This document shows positions 26,426 to 40,834 of a DNA stretch of 64,000 bases, piece after piece. Numbering within the stretch: position 1 is the stretch's first letter; the number at the start of each line of letters is the position of its first letter. Made by a program: the position numbers and the translations under genes. The notes under the pieces are model-generated. The model was given only the letters and a program-made list of their open reading frames with translations. It searched no databases and had not been told where the DNA came from. The DNA comes from Apus apus (Eukaryota > Chordata > Aves > Apodiformes > Apodidae): NCBI RefSeq assembly GCF_020740795.1, contig NC_067282.1, forward strand, positions 166,400,274-166,464,273, given 5' to 3'.

Positions 26426-29400
26426 ACTTAATCTGGATTTTGGTTTAAGATATTCCCCACATGACAATGAAAGATGGACAACATTATCCTCCATGTGACT
26501 CCACTGAAGTAATGCACCACAAATTTGGGGCTTGGGGCCAGCTGCTATACTTTATGTTAGTGGCAGAGACCACTCCTGAGGAAGGCAGATGCAGGTACAG
26601 TGCAAAATCGCTGTTCCCACACTGACACCTTTGCTAACAAAATTAAGAATATAAAAATGAAACTAGGTAATTTTTAAGGGAGATTTTTAAAAAATAAAGC
26701 TTTAAGAAAACATTGCTTTGCAACTTTATTTGTAGCACAAAAAAGTACCCATATAAGCTTTACAAACAGCTAAATATTTACATTTACCCAGTGTCTTAAA
26801 GTTAAAATATAAACACAGAGTTTATAAATACATAAACACAAATATAATTTACAAAATACAAATTTATAAACACAAAGTTTAATATTTATATGATGCTTTT
26901 AACTCCTAAGACTTTCAGCTTGGTTCTTTTCCTTTAATACAATGAAGGCTTTGATAAAATGAGCCAAACTCCTAACCAATTATTCCTGCTAAGGATGTAA
27001 AGTGCATGGGCACTCATTGCCACTGAGACATCATGAAAATAGTTATCACAGCCCTTTACAGCTGAGGAAGCCTTTCCAGTCTGTTGTGCATTTCACTATA
27101 AACACCTTGGACACTGATCATGCAGGGGCAGGGAACCCAAAGCAAGGCTTTACTACTCTGTGCCTACTGGAAAACTGTTGGCTCCAAATTTGCTTTTCAA
27201 CAGCTTGTGAGTTGTTATTTGCATGGCTTCAAATAGCAGCCCTTTTCCTCTTGGGCCCGAATGCTGAAAAGATGATTCATTAATTCTGGAGAGTAACTTA
27301 GCTCCTAGTACAAGGACTTGAATGTGGTTTTTTCTACTCTCTACTGATTATCCTGTGTGGCTGAATGATGTGGTCTCACCAGCTGACATGAGTCTCCCAA
27401 TCCCAAATCTTCCTCTTGTCAAGACAGCCTGGCTGAAATCTGGAGAATGAGAGTGGTGCAACCATTTCATGCTTTCCCTGTATCTTAAGCAACTTCATCC
27501 ATCCCTCAGGATGCTTTGTACCCAGCAGAGATTTATGTGGCTCCACCTCAGGGAATGAAAATGGCCCGTGGCAGGCCTCAGTCTCATCACTGTTGAGCAG
27601 CAGTATGAACTGCAATGGCAGCAGAGTGTTGAGCAGCCAGCAGCCCAGGCACCCATCCTGTTCCCTGTACAGCATGTGCTGGTCTGATCGCACAATGTGC
27701 ACAGGACAGGCAAGACACTAGTCCAGCACCCGCTGAAGTGGCCAAGGACAAGAAACACCAAAGGGCTGCAGCAAAGTATTGCACCATCATGGTGCTGGGG
27801 AATTGCACTGAGCAGGAACAAGCAGCCTGTCCCATCCAGATCACAAACCCCAGCCTTGCAGCATGTGGACACAAGCCAGTCTGCACCACCTGGCTCACAA
27901 AGGAAAGCTCACTTGCTGGTGTGGATATCAAAACCAATCAGCCAAGAGTCTAGTAGCCTTGATTCTTTCCTTCCTTCTGCTGCCCTGTACTGTTTTATTT
28001 TTGTATCCCACCCCTCTCATAGACTTTTCCAAATGGCTGCCTTTCTGTTGTGCCAAACCAGCTCTGCAAGAGCTGCTTTCCTGCCTGCTGAGTCAGGGCA
28101 GATGGCAGGAGGGAATACAACAAAGCAGCTAATAAGAGTGGGGAGCAGAAGGAGGACAAAGTACCAAGTGGCTTTAAAAATATTCAATTAATATTTTAAG
28201 AAAGAAAACCAGTGTTTGTGAATTGGAGAGGGCTGTTTTACCTCTTCCAGCTTTCCCACCTATGTCACTTGCATAGATACCTTTGCCAGCATATCTCTGT
28301 TCCAAGCAGCTGGACCAAGCTTGCAGAGCAGTTCTTCTGATGTGTACAGCACTGTCAAGCTCCTGCTGGCATCAGTTTCTTGAGCATGTCTTCCCTAATT
28401 TTCCATGATCCTTGCCTTTTCCTTCCTTTGTTATCTTGCCTCCCACCATAGGTGGAGCTCAGCAGCTAGCTGAAAAGGGTTCTCTCAGCCTGACAACGTT
28501 CTCAGCCACAGTGAACATTTCTTGCTTTTTATCCACCCAAGAAAGTTCTCCAGTTGATATTATATCAAATCTGGAAAAGCAATAACATTCTGCAGGTAAT
28601 TGTCAAAACTAATCTTGACAGTTCATCCTACCTATCCTGCTGTTCCCCTAGGGTGACATTTAAACAGGTTCAGCAAGCCATTCTATTGCTGGTCACTTGT
28701 TCCATTTCCTGGGGGACAGCAGTGAAAATCCCCCATCCCATGCTGTCATTCCCTATATTTCCTCCTGGGTCCAAATTTGTTTAAGAAACCAGCTACTTAC
28801 TCCTGGCTTATCTGGTTCACTGGGACCCTTGGTACTGTTCTCACAGAGGTTTCCAGAGGAGATAAACATTGATTAAGAAGAGTTAAGCCAAAGCTACAGT
28901 TTTAAATCCAGCCAAGGGTTTTTTTTTCTGAGTGTGCAAGTTGCAATACTGAGAGAAAAAAAGCATCACTTTCTGCATTAGAATGTGTCATCTCCTGGTG
29001 ACCACCCACCAGGCATGTGCAGGGCTTCCTATCTCATCTGAAATTTCTATCTCATCCCTTCACAGAAAAGAACGGAAGCAAATGAGAGAGGTTACAACAG
29101 TCACAAAACAAGATCACCTCACCCGAGTCCATCCTGCCACAAACCTGCTCTGAGAGGACTTCTCACGCTCTTCTCCTGCTCCCGCACTTGGCTTTGGGCA
29201 GACCCCGCTTCCCATTGCTTACCCCATGTAGTCCCTTTTCTGCCTGGGCGCTTTTTCCCAGGCTTCTCCCACCACAGCCACTCCCTTTGGGACCTTCTCT
29301 TTCCTGCTGCTGGAGAGTCATGTGGCTGCTGGTAGGGAGCAAGTTACACTGGCCTTCCCTTACAAGCACAATGGGCCCTTTTCATCCCATGGTTCTGGCA

Positions 29401-30290
29401 GGATAATGTTCCCACCGTATCCTCCGCTCTTTGGCACAAGTGAACATCTGGTCCTTTTCTGTAATTGATGCTTTGTAGAAAATTACAGCAACCTTTCTTA
29501 TGAAGATCTAGCAGCCAAAGGGCTAGAGGGGACAGCTGACATGTAACACAAAAACATCCCCCAATGAAAAGAAGTGCCTCCAGGCACTGTATTTAAAACT
29601 GCCTTTCAGTTGACTGACTGAGTTATCAGGTTGTGTTTAACAGCAACAGTGATGTTTGTGGTAGACAGGAGGTTTTTGAGCAGATACTGCTGAAGCAGAG
29701 CAATTTGCATGTGATATTTTGTGAATGAACATGGAGCCTAAATTCAGTTCTTCACCAGCTAAAAGAGTGGATCAAGACTAAAAGCCATCACTAGTAAGAA
29801 CACTGTGTTCCAGGCTGTCTATAGAAATATTCCAGGAAGAGGCTTAGGAGTCACCTCATATGGTGTGACTCTCCGCCAGGTTAACCACCTAATGTTGCAT
29901 TAATTACTTTTTGTTCTCCAGGCTCTGTCTTCTCTTCCTATTTATTAATATTAATTTCATTTCTCCACTCCTATTTGCCTTTATCTCAGATTTACTCCTT
30001 TAGGAGAAAGGGGTCACTAGGAGGTTCACAGTGATCTGGCATTTTGTTTAAGATTAATGTAGTTATTTCTGTGCACTGTTCTCCATGGGATTTCCATGGT
30101 GCCAAGGATGTCCTGTCTACCAAATGCTCTACTTGTAAAAGAGGCCAAGATGCATCACAGAGTTCAAAATCATCTGTTTATTAAGAGTTCATCAATTATG
30201 AAAAGCTTTGACAGCATAAAGTTAAAGTTGCCTAATTAGTATTCTGTATTCATTCAGAAAGTCACTATAAATAAAACATCAAACTTTCAT

Positions 30291-30337
30291 AAAATCAAGA
30301 AATCAATAATTTGATTGAAAATCAAGAAATCAATAAT
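30291..30337 (+). repeat. Tandem duplication of a 20-bp word
   Basis: The 20-base word AAAATCAAGAAATCAATAAT occurs at 30291-30310 and again at 30318-30337, separated by 7 bases, which gives a 27-bp period. Identity is perfect, so the duplication is recent or maintained. No function is suggested. Confidence 0.9.
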
Positions 30338-30734
30338 GATAACTCATCCAGACTCTTGCTTCAGTACAAGAGGAACATATGCCATACTAGAAAAATACAG
30401 AAGCCCCAGTTCTTTATACAGTTACATTGATAAATTATACTAGCTCCCTTCAAACAGCCCCATCATGCTGTCATAAAACCAGCCTGGTGTCGGTTGGTTT
30501 GGTAAATATTCTTAATTTCACATACATTTGCAATTCAACCTTTCATTGTACAATCTTTGCTAGCTAAATACCATGAAGTTTTACTCTTTATTGAGCACAA
30601 ACTTGTTTTTACCTGTTGAATTGCAAATTGACCCAGCTGAGCCCCAGCTTGCTACAACTAACAAACTGGACTTGAACTTCCCTCCAAGCCACAGGCTGCC
30701 CTAGGAGATGCTGCCAAGCTCACATTATCTCTCT

Positions 30735-30845
30735 ATGTAATTACAGCTTTTTCGTTCAGTGGGGTGTGATTAGCTCAAGCTGTAACTCATTTAGTGCACT
30801 ATAATTACAGTGTGCTCAGCTTCACAGCTGGTTTTGACCTAGAAA
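30735..30845. promoter_or_regulatory. Candidate noncoding regulatory element with paired TAATTACAG words
   Basis: The palindromic core TAATTA lies in the word TAATTACAG at the left end and again about 63 bases on, with GTGATTAGCTC and a CAGCTGG E-box-like word between or just beyond. The composition is not that of a simple repeat. The arrangement resembles homeobox-bound vertebrate enhancers, but this is inferred from motif density alone. Confidence 0.25.
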
Positions 30846-33149
30846 GGGTGTGTTTCTGGGGTTATTTTTAACAATCTCTTGGCAGTGTTTCTAGGTATTA
30901 CCAAGCCCCACAACAAAAACATCTGAAATTTGACAGGCATTTGACAGTCTCATCAGTGGCTGCCAGTGTTAAACATGTCTAGATATTCTTGAGTATTCTA
31001 CAGATTGCTCTCATTTCTGTGCCTTTACCTGTCATTTTAAGGCTATCTCTTCTCTTAGCAACTGATGCCCAGTGAAACAAATCTTAGGTAAGTGATCTGA
31101 TGGACCAGTTTGCCTGGAAATGGTTCTGCTTTAAAAGAAAAAAATAAAATAAAATAAAAATATTAGTTTATTTATTAACTATGAGATTATTAATTTCTGA
31201 TTATAATTATCAGAAAGATAAGCATGCAGTAGGTGCTGGAGTTATAAAAGGCAGTAAAAAAATACAAGCTGTGCACAGGAAAAGGTCTCATTTTATGATG
31301 GGGAATTATACCTTAGTGCAATTAGGGCACCAGATGCTTAATGACTGGCCAAAAAAAAAAAATAATACAGCTTCCACTAAAAATATTTTATGACAGTTTA
31401 ACATTACAGATGTGTACAAAAGAAATAGCAACAGTAAATCCACTGTCAAAGGATTGTTCTCCACTTCTTGGTATGCTTTCTTACAAAACAGTTTCCTTGA
31501 ATTAATGCTGCTAGGTATTATTGCATCAATTTTACCACCCTAGTGTAGAAAATCTGCCAATTCATTTACATTACAGTCGTGGCTTGGTGATGCAAAACCT
31601 TTCCTGCTGGTCACACAGAATAATCTCTCTTTTTTTCCGGGTTAAAAAGACCCATCCTGAAAATCTGTCTCTTCTGTGTTGTTTTCACCAGATATTTCTG
31701 GACATACGAATGCTGATAAACTACTTCTGCAGGACCAGAATTTCTTTTCACCTACTAGGAAGGAAGAGTTGGTTACATGAACCCCAGAGGAAAAACAAAA
31801 CAAAACTGGATATTTCTTTGATCAGAAGGGACAGAGTGTTCTCCATTCAAAACAGTCTGTAGGACTGGATGATGTTTTTAAATCACACATAATTAAGCAC
31901 AATGGCCTGCAATGTTGTGCAAGCTTGGCATGACCTTCTCTTGGTGTTTTATACCTTCAGGTGACAGAAAGGGATGGTGAAAAGCGGTGCTGGTATGGAT
32001 GTAACTGAGAAGTCTGTAGCATAATGTATAATAGACACACTACACTTGTTGCAGAAAGCTAACTTTTCCACTTTGATGACATAAAAAATAATCTTGCTCT
32101 GCAATAAGTGATGTTGATAATTGGCTTTACTAAAGGTTGCCCTGATGTGATGGGATGTTCCTATCTGGGAGAAGTGGCAGAGGAGCTCAGAAATATATCA
32201 GCTTCTGAGGAGAAGTGGCTGTCATGGACCTAACAGGCAGATTTCTCTCAGTAATGAGTTAACATCACTCTTTTGTATTTGAGGCTGAGCTCTCTGAATT
32301 GCTCTGATCTCCTGTCACTTATGCCTTACAGATCTCATCTTCCAATCCAAAGGCCTTCAAGGCACCCCCAGCCAAAGCATGAAGAAATGTTCTCCCCACC
32401 AGATGATGGTGTCCCAGCACATTAGCGGAGCACTGCTTGTGGCAGGCAGTATCTGTGTGAACTGTAGATTACAACTCCAAGCCGAGGGAATCTGAAAGAG
32501 GTGAAATGCAGGGACCTTCAAGAACTCCTTTTCTTAAGGTTCTGTATGCCTGTGTGTGCTGTACAGCCTCTGTGGCTAACAAACATAAATGATGCTGGTT
32601 AAAAGTGACAGGAAACAAATGTAATCCTTCTTAAAGAGACATTATTATAGATGGCTACTGTGGGAAAGGGATTCATTTTTCATCCATGATAGATACAGTG
32701 GCCACTCTTTCCACATAATGACACTATTCTTACATGTCCCAAAGGGCTGAGTAATTCTAACAAAAGCTTCTGCTTCTCTAGCCCAGGGTGGCTGGGATTT
32801 GAGAAAGTTTTCCCAGGATCTCTTGTGGTTTAACAGGCACGTTATTAAAAGCCCAAGTCTGCCAGTGTTTGCCACAGTGAGAAGTAATGTGGGTGGTCAG
32901 GACAAAAGAAAACTAGGTAACAGAATCCCTATAATTTGCCAGATCTACTCAAAGTAAAAAAAATATTAGCCCCTTCTTTTTGTCCTCTCTACTACATGCT
33001 GGATGCCTTTAATTTTCCCCCTGTCAGTTTTCTAAGCTGTTATTTCACAAATTGAGTTTCTACAACCAGGACATAAATCTCTGATTGTGGCAGGAGTTAC
33101 TCCTTCATGAAACATTGCTCAGCTGATTTTATTACCAAGAGCCCTGTTA

Positions 33150-33170
33150 AAATAAATAAATAAATAAACA
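33150..33170. repeat. (AAAT)n microsatellite
   Basis: Four to five AAAT units in AT-rich intergenic sequence. Another A/T-rich simple patch follows at about 33,361-33,394. Confidence 0.8.
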
Positions 33171-35627
33171 GAGAAGGAGTGTTTCCTTCCAAGCAGTGGG
33201 TAAAGCATATATCACAAGCTAGTTATTAAAACAATGTGCATTAATACAGGCAGATTCACTCATTAGGTGACATTTCAATGACAGTGGCATTTCAATGACT
33301 GTATTAAAACTTCATTATTATGATGATTTATTTTGTAGTGGTAATTCAACTTTTCCAGTGACAAAAAAAAATAATAAAAAAATAAATAAAAAGAAAGCTT
33401 TTGTATTAGAATTCCAAAGATGTGCTCTTCAAAGAAAACTTAGGTACAAGGCAGTGCACTAAAGTTAACAGAAGTTTTGCTGGAGTGAGGTCAGCTACTC
33501 AAATCTCTAGGACATTTCTAGAGAAGTGCTGTCTGCCATTTATCTGCTGGGGTTAGCAGAGTAGAACACGTACTACTAGACTTAAATCTCTCTTTCCAAC
33601 AAATTGTCCAGAGCAAGTAGCTCTTCTTCTCTAGCATGGAAACCAGAAAACAAAAGGCAACATGCACCTTCAGCCCAGTGATAAGAAGACTTTATTTGAT
33701 TTGAACAAAGATGGGAATCTATTTCCCACCCTTCTTTTCTCTCCTCATTAGGTCATGTCCAACTTCTTCCTTGTCTATGCTGTAACCTTCTAAAAGATGG
33801 AATGAAGAAGGAGGGTACCCAAAAGTCAGGCTAAGTGTCCAAGAGAAAAGCAAGTCCAACCTGGCAGTAGGAAAGAGCTGGGATTCAGGAACACCTCCTG
33901 CAGCATGCTTTCTTGCTGGCTGGCTGTGCTTCTTTCAGTCCATCTTATTGGCATGCAGGTTCATCTTCATCCCATTTCTGGATTTCTGGCTGCCCGCTCA
34001 GAGAGTAGAGGTTCCTAACTTCAGAGTATGGATGTGAGGATCTGGCTCCAGAAATAAAGTTTGTGGATCCAAATCAGTAGAAGGATACATCAAAGATGGC
34101 ATTCTGCTTAGTTACTGGGGTATCAGGAGCAATTTTCATGCCCTTTGGCCATCTGCCATTTGTAACACTGCATCAAGGTCCTCTTAACATGTAACAATCA
34201 CTGGTAACAATTCAGGCCATCCCACCCTGTTCTATTTCCCATATTTCTTTTTCTTCAGTCGAATAAGAATTTTCCCTTTATGAGGGAGGCAAGTGCCTAG
34301 CTTATTTGCTCTCATGCTCGTTAGTTTTTCTTTGTCACTTTTCTGGAATACATTCCAGCTCTTTACTCTGCTTGAACTGACTGCAGTAATGAGCAGTCTT
34401 ATTCAACATGTGAGCTATTCTCTGCCTCGTGTTTTGTTTCTTAATGAGCTGAAAGGGTCAAATTATTAGCATGAGCCAGTAGCTGGGCTGACTATCCATA
34501 CTTTCAAGCACTGCTACTTTATCTGGTGCCAATTACAGACATTATTCTAATTTGTTCTTCCTTGCCAGAGTCAGTGCCCCACTGCTTGATGGCTACTTAC
34601 ACTGTCTGTATTTCTGTCTCCAGCAGTTCTGACCCAACTGTGCCCACCTTTTCAGGAGGATTCAGACATCTTCATTACATCACCCTGATCATTTTCTGCC
34701 TTTCTTCAGTAAGGAAAGTAGTCAGTCTCTCTCCCCATGACACATAGGAGAGAGGGCAAGCTGAGGGACTTGCTTCCCTTGCTCTGCTTTAGGGAAGTGC
34801 AGTCCCTGTGGCACAGTTCAGACATGCATTTGCTGACTGCAGAGCTCAAAAAATGAATTCTGAATCTTGGTGACAGAATGGGAGGCGATAACCCCCGACA
34901 ACTTAAGAATCACAAATATAAGGCAACAAAAAGAATGAAAAGTACAGGTCTTTTTGTTAGACAACAACTTCAAGTGTCTTCTAATTTCACTTTCCATCTT
35001 GGTCTGCTTATGGAAACATCAGAAATTCAGAAAGGGTTAAAAGTTACTGAGAAAGACACATTTGTAGACCACAATTAAGTCTTCTATTGATTTTCTGTAT
35101 TTTGTTACGTTCTTTTGTGCATCTCAATTTTAGTCCTGTATCTGTAAGTGAATGAATATACATATTTCTCTTCATCTGTTTCAGCAGGGTAACAGCTCTC
35201 CATCAGTGACACGTCTGTTTACTGATCTGGTTTGTCACCCAGCCAAACCTGTGCCCTACAGAAGTGTCCTTTTGAGAGACATGGCCTTTACTGACTACCC
35301 CTTGGCAGAAAATTGCTGCTAATTTAGGAAGAATTATTCTTTTCCGGCATGTGTGGCTCTTGCTTACTTTTCCAAGGTTTTTACCTTTTTCCTACTCCTT
35401 GGAAACCTGTGCAGGACTATAAGAGAAATTGCACAGGTAGATCTGAGAAGAGACGAAAGTTATCCTCTCTATTTAGAGAGCAGCATGACAACATCATCCA
35501 CTGGATTCTGATGATTAAAACTGCTTTTTGTGGTATTAGGTCTATGGTAGATGCTATAATTGATGCAAAACATTTAGTGCCAAGTTAAACTATATGGTCA
35601 TAATAAAACCCAAACAAATAAGCACTT

Positions 35628-35675
35628 AAAAAAAAACCAAACAAACAACCAAACCAACCAACCAACCAAAAAAAC
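35628..35675. repeat. A/C-rich low-complexity tract with (AACC)n
   Basis: Runs of AAAC and CCAA units, with a core of CCAACCAACCAACCAA flanked by A runs. Simple sequence of a kind common in bird intergenic DNA. Confidence 0.9.
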
Positions 35676-38600
35676 ATTTTCATATAATTCTACAATCTGA
35701 AATGAGGTTTTGATAACAGGCTGGAGGGCTACACAGGGCAGGACTAGGAATATTAAACAGATCCATCTTCCTCTGCTTGAGTAACTTAGTTATTGCTTTC
35801 CAGTCAAGGAGAGATATTAGTAGAAGATGGTGATGCTTTAGCACAGCAAACCTGGATATATAATTTGTTAAAGCCTAGGAAGGTCAATCAGGGATCTGCT
35901 GAGTACACTATATTGCTCTTTATTAAACTGGCTAATGCACACAGATACTAGTACCATCTGTACCGGACATCTAGAGATTAATATTGCAGCATTACAGTTG
36001 TCATTGTAAAGCCTTTCCTCCAAAGATAGAAGAGCTTCAGTGTCATTAGTAAATGAGACCAGGCAGTGTTCCTCTGAAACAAACTTTGTAAAGATGAATC
36101 ACAGAAACAGCAGTGAAAAGGAGTCTTCCAAGTTTGTACTTGCATTGAAATATGGGGTGGAGCTGTGTGTCCATTTGTGGTTTCTCACAGAGGCCTTTTA
36201 TCAGCAGCAAATGAAACACGTCTGCAGAAAAAGGTGCTGTACTCTGATATCTGCTCACATCAGGAACACTGCTACTTCTGAAACCTCACTCTTGACCTCA
36301 GGCTGTACGGGGAGCTCATCAGTACTGGGCAATGCTGGGCTCCTCGAGTCCCGAAGCAAACATCTGTGGCCAGTGATTTGGGCCTGGCACAAAACACAAA
36401 GTCTGTGCTGGCTTCTGGGCAGCACGGGTGAGAAAGGCAATCCCACATATCAGTTCACGTTATAAACAGTCTCATTTTGGCAGAACTAGAAACAGAATCT
36501 CATTCCTCTTCCACTTTTCTTCTAGATTGGCACAACTAACTTAAATGCTCACTAAAAAGAAAACGTTTATTTGAGGATGCCAAGTCTATACTCAGTCCTG
36601 CTCTACCTCCAGTGAAATCAATGGACAGGCAGCAAGGATGAATTTTATTTTGGTCTAACTCACACTACAAGAAAGTGCCTAATCAGACAGTTACATGCTG
36701 AAGAGTCCATTTCTACTTCTCTCTTTGTTCTTCCCCTTTCAGTCTCCTCTTCCATTTCTTCAGTTTATTTAGTTTAGTCTTTCTACAAGAGCTCTACAGA
36801 AAAAGAGTAATAAACCTACCAGTATCCCCAGTATCCTGTTAATTGAGCTCCCTTCCTTTATTTATTGTGCCTGGAGTGCTCTGAAGTGAAGAGACAATTT
36901 TGATTATTTTATTGATGAGTGAACATTACTGGTTCCTTATAAAATAAATTAGGTCTAGTGGCCCTAAAACAACAACAATTAGCATAAAAAGCTGGAGGGC
37001 AAACTCTTCTAGAAAGAACAGCTTTATAAGAGAACATATGTATGTGGTACAATCTTGTGGAAGTGTAGACAGAAGTTGCTTCTGGTTTTAAAGCTGGTCT
37101 GTAAAGCTTCATGACATTTCTTGTCACCTTCATGTTTATTTTCTATCCATCATCAGTCTCATATTTTAATTACTTTCTTATTGTCTTCCCTTTGCCCCCT
37201 CAGTATCTAGTTGTTTTGAGCAACATCTTTGCAGCTCTAGTTTCTTGCTAGTCTCTATTCTGTTTCTTGTATCCTATACTTTCTAATTTCCGTTACTAGC
37301 TAATTACTGTGGGGTTTGCATCCATTCTATATGAGTGATTGTTAGTCTTTCATAGTGTCACAATGTGGTTTCTTTTCCTTAGAAGAATCTATTTTTTCTT
37401 GCATTCCAGACACTTTTCTCAAAGCACCTGAAACAGTCAAATCCTGTATCCTTATCCAGCATTACAAAGGTCCCAGTATTTGTCCTCTTCCAACAGCTCC
37501 CTGCTATAGTCTTCTTTCTCTGTGCCTTGCCCCTTTTCACTGCTCTCCACCACCTCCCCATCACTCCTCATTGTTCTCCAGTTCTTGTCCCATTACTACT
37601 AGGATTGATGCAGGAGAAGGAGCACTGAAATCTCCCGAGAGACAAGCTTGTTGTTGTCTCATGTCAAGTACCCTTGCAAAGAAGTAGGTGCTGCAGGGCT
37701 CTGGGTCCCCACAGCTGAGCTTGGGCAACATACATGCATAGTGCAGATCAAATTTCCTGGGAAAATGGATACCAAACTCTAACAAGTCTTTATGTAGTGC
37801 ATGTTGACTGAGCTATCATGGTGATTTATAACCTTTTCAAAATGTTCAATTGTCAGGTGACAAGAAAATAGCAAATTTCTAACATGAGGGCTTTCCCCTG
37901 CCAAATATCAGTTTCAGTCTCTAAAACAGTAAGGCAGTAGAGAACTCCTTTTAATATGGAAAAAAATATAGTTTCCATTATTCTTATTCTCAGAAATGTA
38001 TCCTGCTGATTTTTGAAGTAGTGTTGGAATTGTTTAAACTTTTGTTCTGCTGTGGCAACAAAGGAATATAGATGGCTACTTGCAACTTTACCAGCTCTTC
38101 AGGCAGCCAAAAACTGGTTCCTGTGCTCCACACTGGTTATATTCTTCCACCATTGTTGATCCCTGGCTGCCATGCACTAGTTTCTTGAGGCTGTTGCCAG
38201 TCCACCTAGTGCAAGCTGGCACATACTGCAGCTCTATACTGGCTCCAGCCAAGTCATGCAGACAGAGGGAACAAGCTTTTTTTCAGGAAGATCAGGAAGC
38301 TTTTTTAGACTAGATCATCTCCCTACCATCTTCAGTCACAGACTGTGTCTCACAATGTTGTAGGAAGCATTAACACATTCAACAGGAGAGGCAGAGATAG
38401 ACCAAGTATGGAACAGCACTCATTCATACCGTGGAGTCAAGTGATGCTGCCAGGATGAGCAACTTCTGCATGACGAGCAAGGTGGCAGCAGAAGAGTCTT
38501 CATGCCTTCCTGGAACTTCCTAAGAAAAGCTGAATGGTAGGGTCCCTCCAGGCAAGCACATGCTACTATGGATGTTACTGTTAGCTAAGGGAGGCTCTTC

Positions 38601-40800
38601 AGATCACCATGAAGGGCCACATTATTAGCCAAAGTAATACTGATTCAAACTGGGGTAGCAACATTCACAGTTGTGTCACTGCAGCAGAAGTTTTGTAATA
38701 CTTCCCTATCATACCACTTCCAGCTCTACTCTGCTACATACTGACTTTTTCACCTTTTTCTTCTGAAACTGTGAATGGGTTTTTCCCTTTCCATGCATCC
38801 CTCTTTTGTTTCTGTCATTAGATTTTATCACCCTCTTAGACTCCCTCACAAAGTATCTCTCTCCTTCACAAAGATACAGTTCCTGATGCCATCCAATCTC
38901 CTTAACACAATCACATAATATCCCAATTCCTGCAGTCATTTACTGAGAAAAGTAACATCAGGAATTAACTGTTTGGCTGATTATTGATGCAACTTAGTAC
39001 CTGTGGAAAAATAAGAACAAGCACTCCAATGCTGCTTTCTGTGCATCACCAGCCATTTCTCTATGAAACCTGAATATTTGGCTCTATCTGAGACAGAGAA
39101 GCAGTTGTGAAAATGAAGTATGCAACATCCTCCAGTGTCCCCCCATGTGGCTGGTAGAGAACTCACAAGGTGAAGCACTAAGGAAAAGAACTGCTGAAGT
39201 GCATCCATGGCTGAAAGATAAATAAATTTCAAGACTGTGTCCCAGAATAGAGGAAAGATCATGGAATCAATAGATACTATTTCTTTTTGACATGTTATTC
39301 CCAACTCACTCCCTGTGCTAGCTCTGAAAGCTCCTTCCTTTCTCCAATCATATTCCATCTGCCCCAACACAAGAAACCATCCCCCTCAATTCTCCGCTCC
39401 CCCTGCACCTTGCAGAGAGCTTGACTGTGCTCACGGCTTCAATTCTGAGCAACAGACAGGATACCTGACCATCTTGCAGATAGTTATGCCCAGAAGCCAC
39501 AGCAAATTCACTTTTATCCTTCCTCCTCCTTAATCCCAGGTTGCACAATAGTAAATTGCTTTTTATTTGCTGGATCAGCTACTCTGATCAGCAAGTAGAT
39601 CCAAATGGAATCAAGGCTCTGCCCTCTGATCAGCTACATGTGTTGAGGGGAATCATATTAACAGCTCTGAACATTCAGCTGTCAAGCCCTAATGGTTGTG
39701 CCCCGTACAGTTGTGCCTGAGCTTCTCATTTCCCAGCACAATTATATGGCTTTGACAAGAGTCTAACTCTGAGTCTAACCCTAATCTGCAGGGCTCTGAA
39801 GCTGTTAATTCCTGCTGCCTGCACGTCAGCTCCTAGCAGCACCAGCATGAAGCAGAAGGCTCCAAATGTTGCTCTTGCAGTGAAATCTTCTGGGGAGTAT
39901 TAGTGCTACTGTAGGTGAGAAGGTAACAGATGGAAAATAGGTTTAGAGGCTCTGGGGACATCCATGATGCTCCAGGGACTGCAGATGGCTGGGAACAATC
40001 ACAGTAAAAGTGGCAGTAAAATCATTTAGGGCTTCCTACCTTACTAGAGCCAAAGCAGAGACTTGGACGCATTTTAAACAATGCTCATGACAGATGGTTG
40101 AATACCTATCTGTTCAGAAGTTGCTAATACAGGAAAGTATTATGGCAAACCCTGATTTCCGCTAATCTGCAAACTCTAAAGCTGCAAAAAGGATATCAGA
40201 AATGAAAGAGCATAAATAAAACTTAGACATCTGTAGAGGTGAGTTAGTACTTCCTCATCCTGATAAAATCTGGCTCATTAGAAGAAGAAGAAAAAAAAAA
40301 GAGTCCTGATTTTTAAAGTTACTTTCTCTCTGTTCTGCTGACCATGATTTTGAAAAGAATGTATGAATTCATACAGAACTATGCTGCCTTCATTCCTCTC
40401 CTACTACCTTCATGAAAAGAGGAGGAAAAGTTCTTGAATTTCCACCTGTTTAAACTCTGCTTGTATTAAGAGAACACAGATAGAAGCACTACCTTTCATT
40501 GCAGGGTCTCACAGCTGGGCTACAATTTGAGGAAGACACAGAAGCTGGCAGGAGAGTAGGGGACAGCACTCTACCTGATAAGTTATCCCACCAATTCAAA
40601 TGGGTTGACTTGAAGAATAGGACACCATGTAAAAAAAGGTGCAAAAACTGGACTCTGAAATAATAATATTTGACTAGATATTTCTGTAGTTGAAAAATAG
40701 TTTATTTATCATAAAAATCAAGGAATATAGAAAGAGAAAACTCTTGTGCAAGTTACATGAGTACCTGATATTTAGTTGCTGTTCCCAGTGGCTCAGGAAA

Positions 40801-40834
40801 CCCTCCCAACCTGTACTGTTCTGTGATTCTGTGA
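40801..40834 (+). mobile_element. Minimal CR1 3' terminus
   Basis: The short sequence CCCTCCCAACCTGTACTGTT followed by CTGTGATTCTGTG matches the last 30 or so bases of an avian CR1 in plus orientation, with terminal octamer-like units. Nothing upstream resembles CR1, so it would be an extremely truncated insertion or a surviving stub. Because it is so short, chance similarity cannot be excluded. Confidence 0.45.

Larger units (their letters stand above)
21611..40800. other. Intergenic DNA, about 19 kb with no gene seen
   Basis: The longest stretch free of clear interspersed repeats in the window. Open frames of up to 164 codons occur (27697-28191 plus, 23328-23768 plus), but none resembles a known family and several overlap on opposite strands in locally GC-richer DNA, as chance frames do. 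Homeodomain-type AT-rich clusters near 26,330 and 30,735 are candidate noncoding regulatory elements. Small local duplications and simple repeats are listed separately. Confidence 0.55.

Noticed and set aside
35628-35675. Regular CCAA spacing considered as a CRISPR-like or functional array
   Set aside because: It is a simple A/C-rich tract without unique spacers, in a vertebrate genome.
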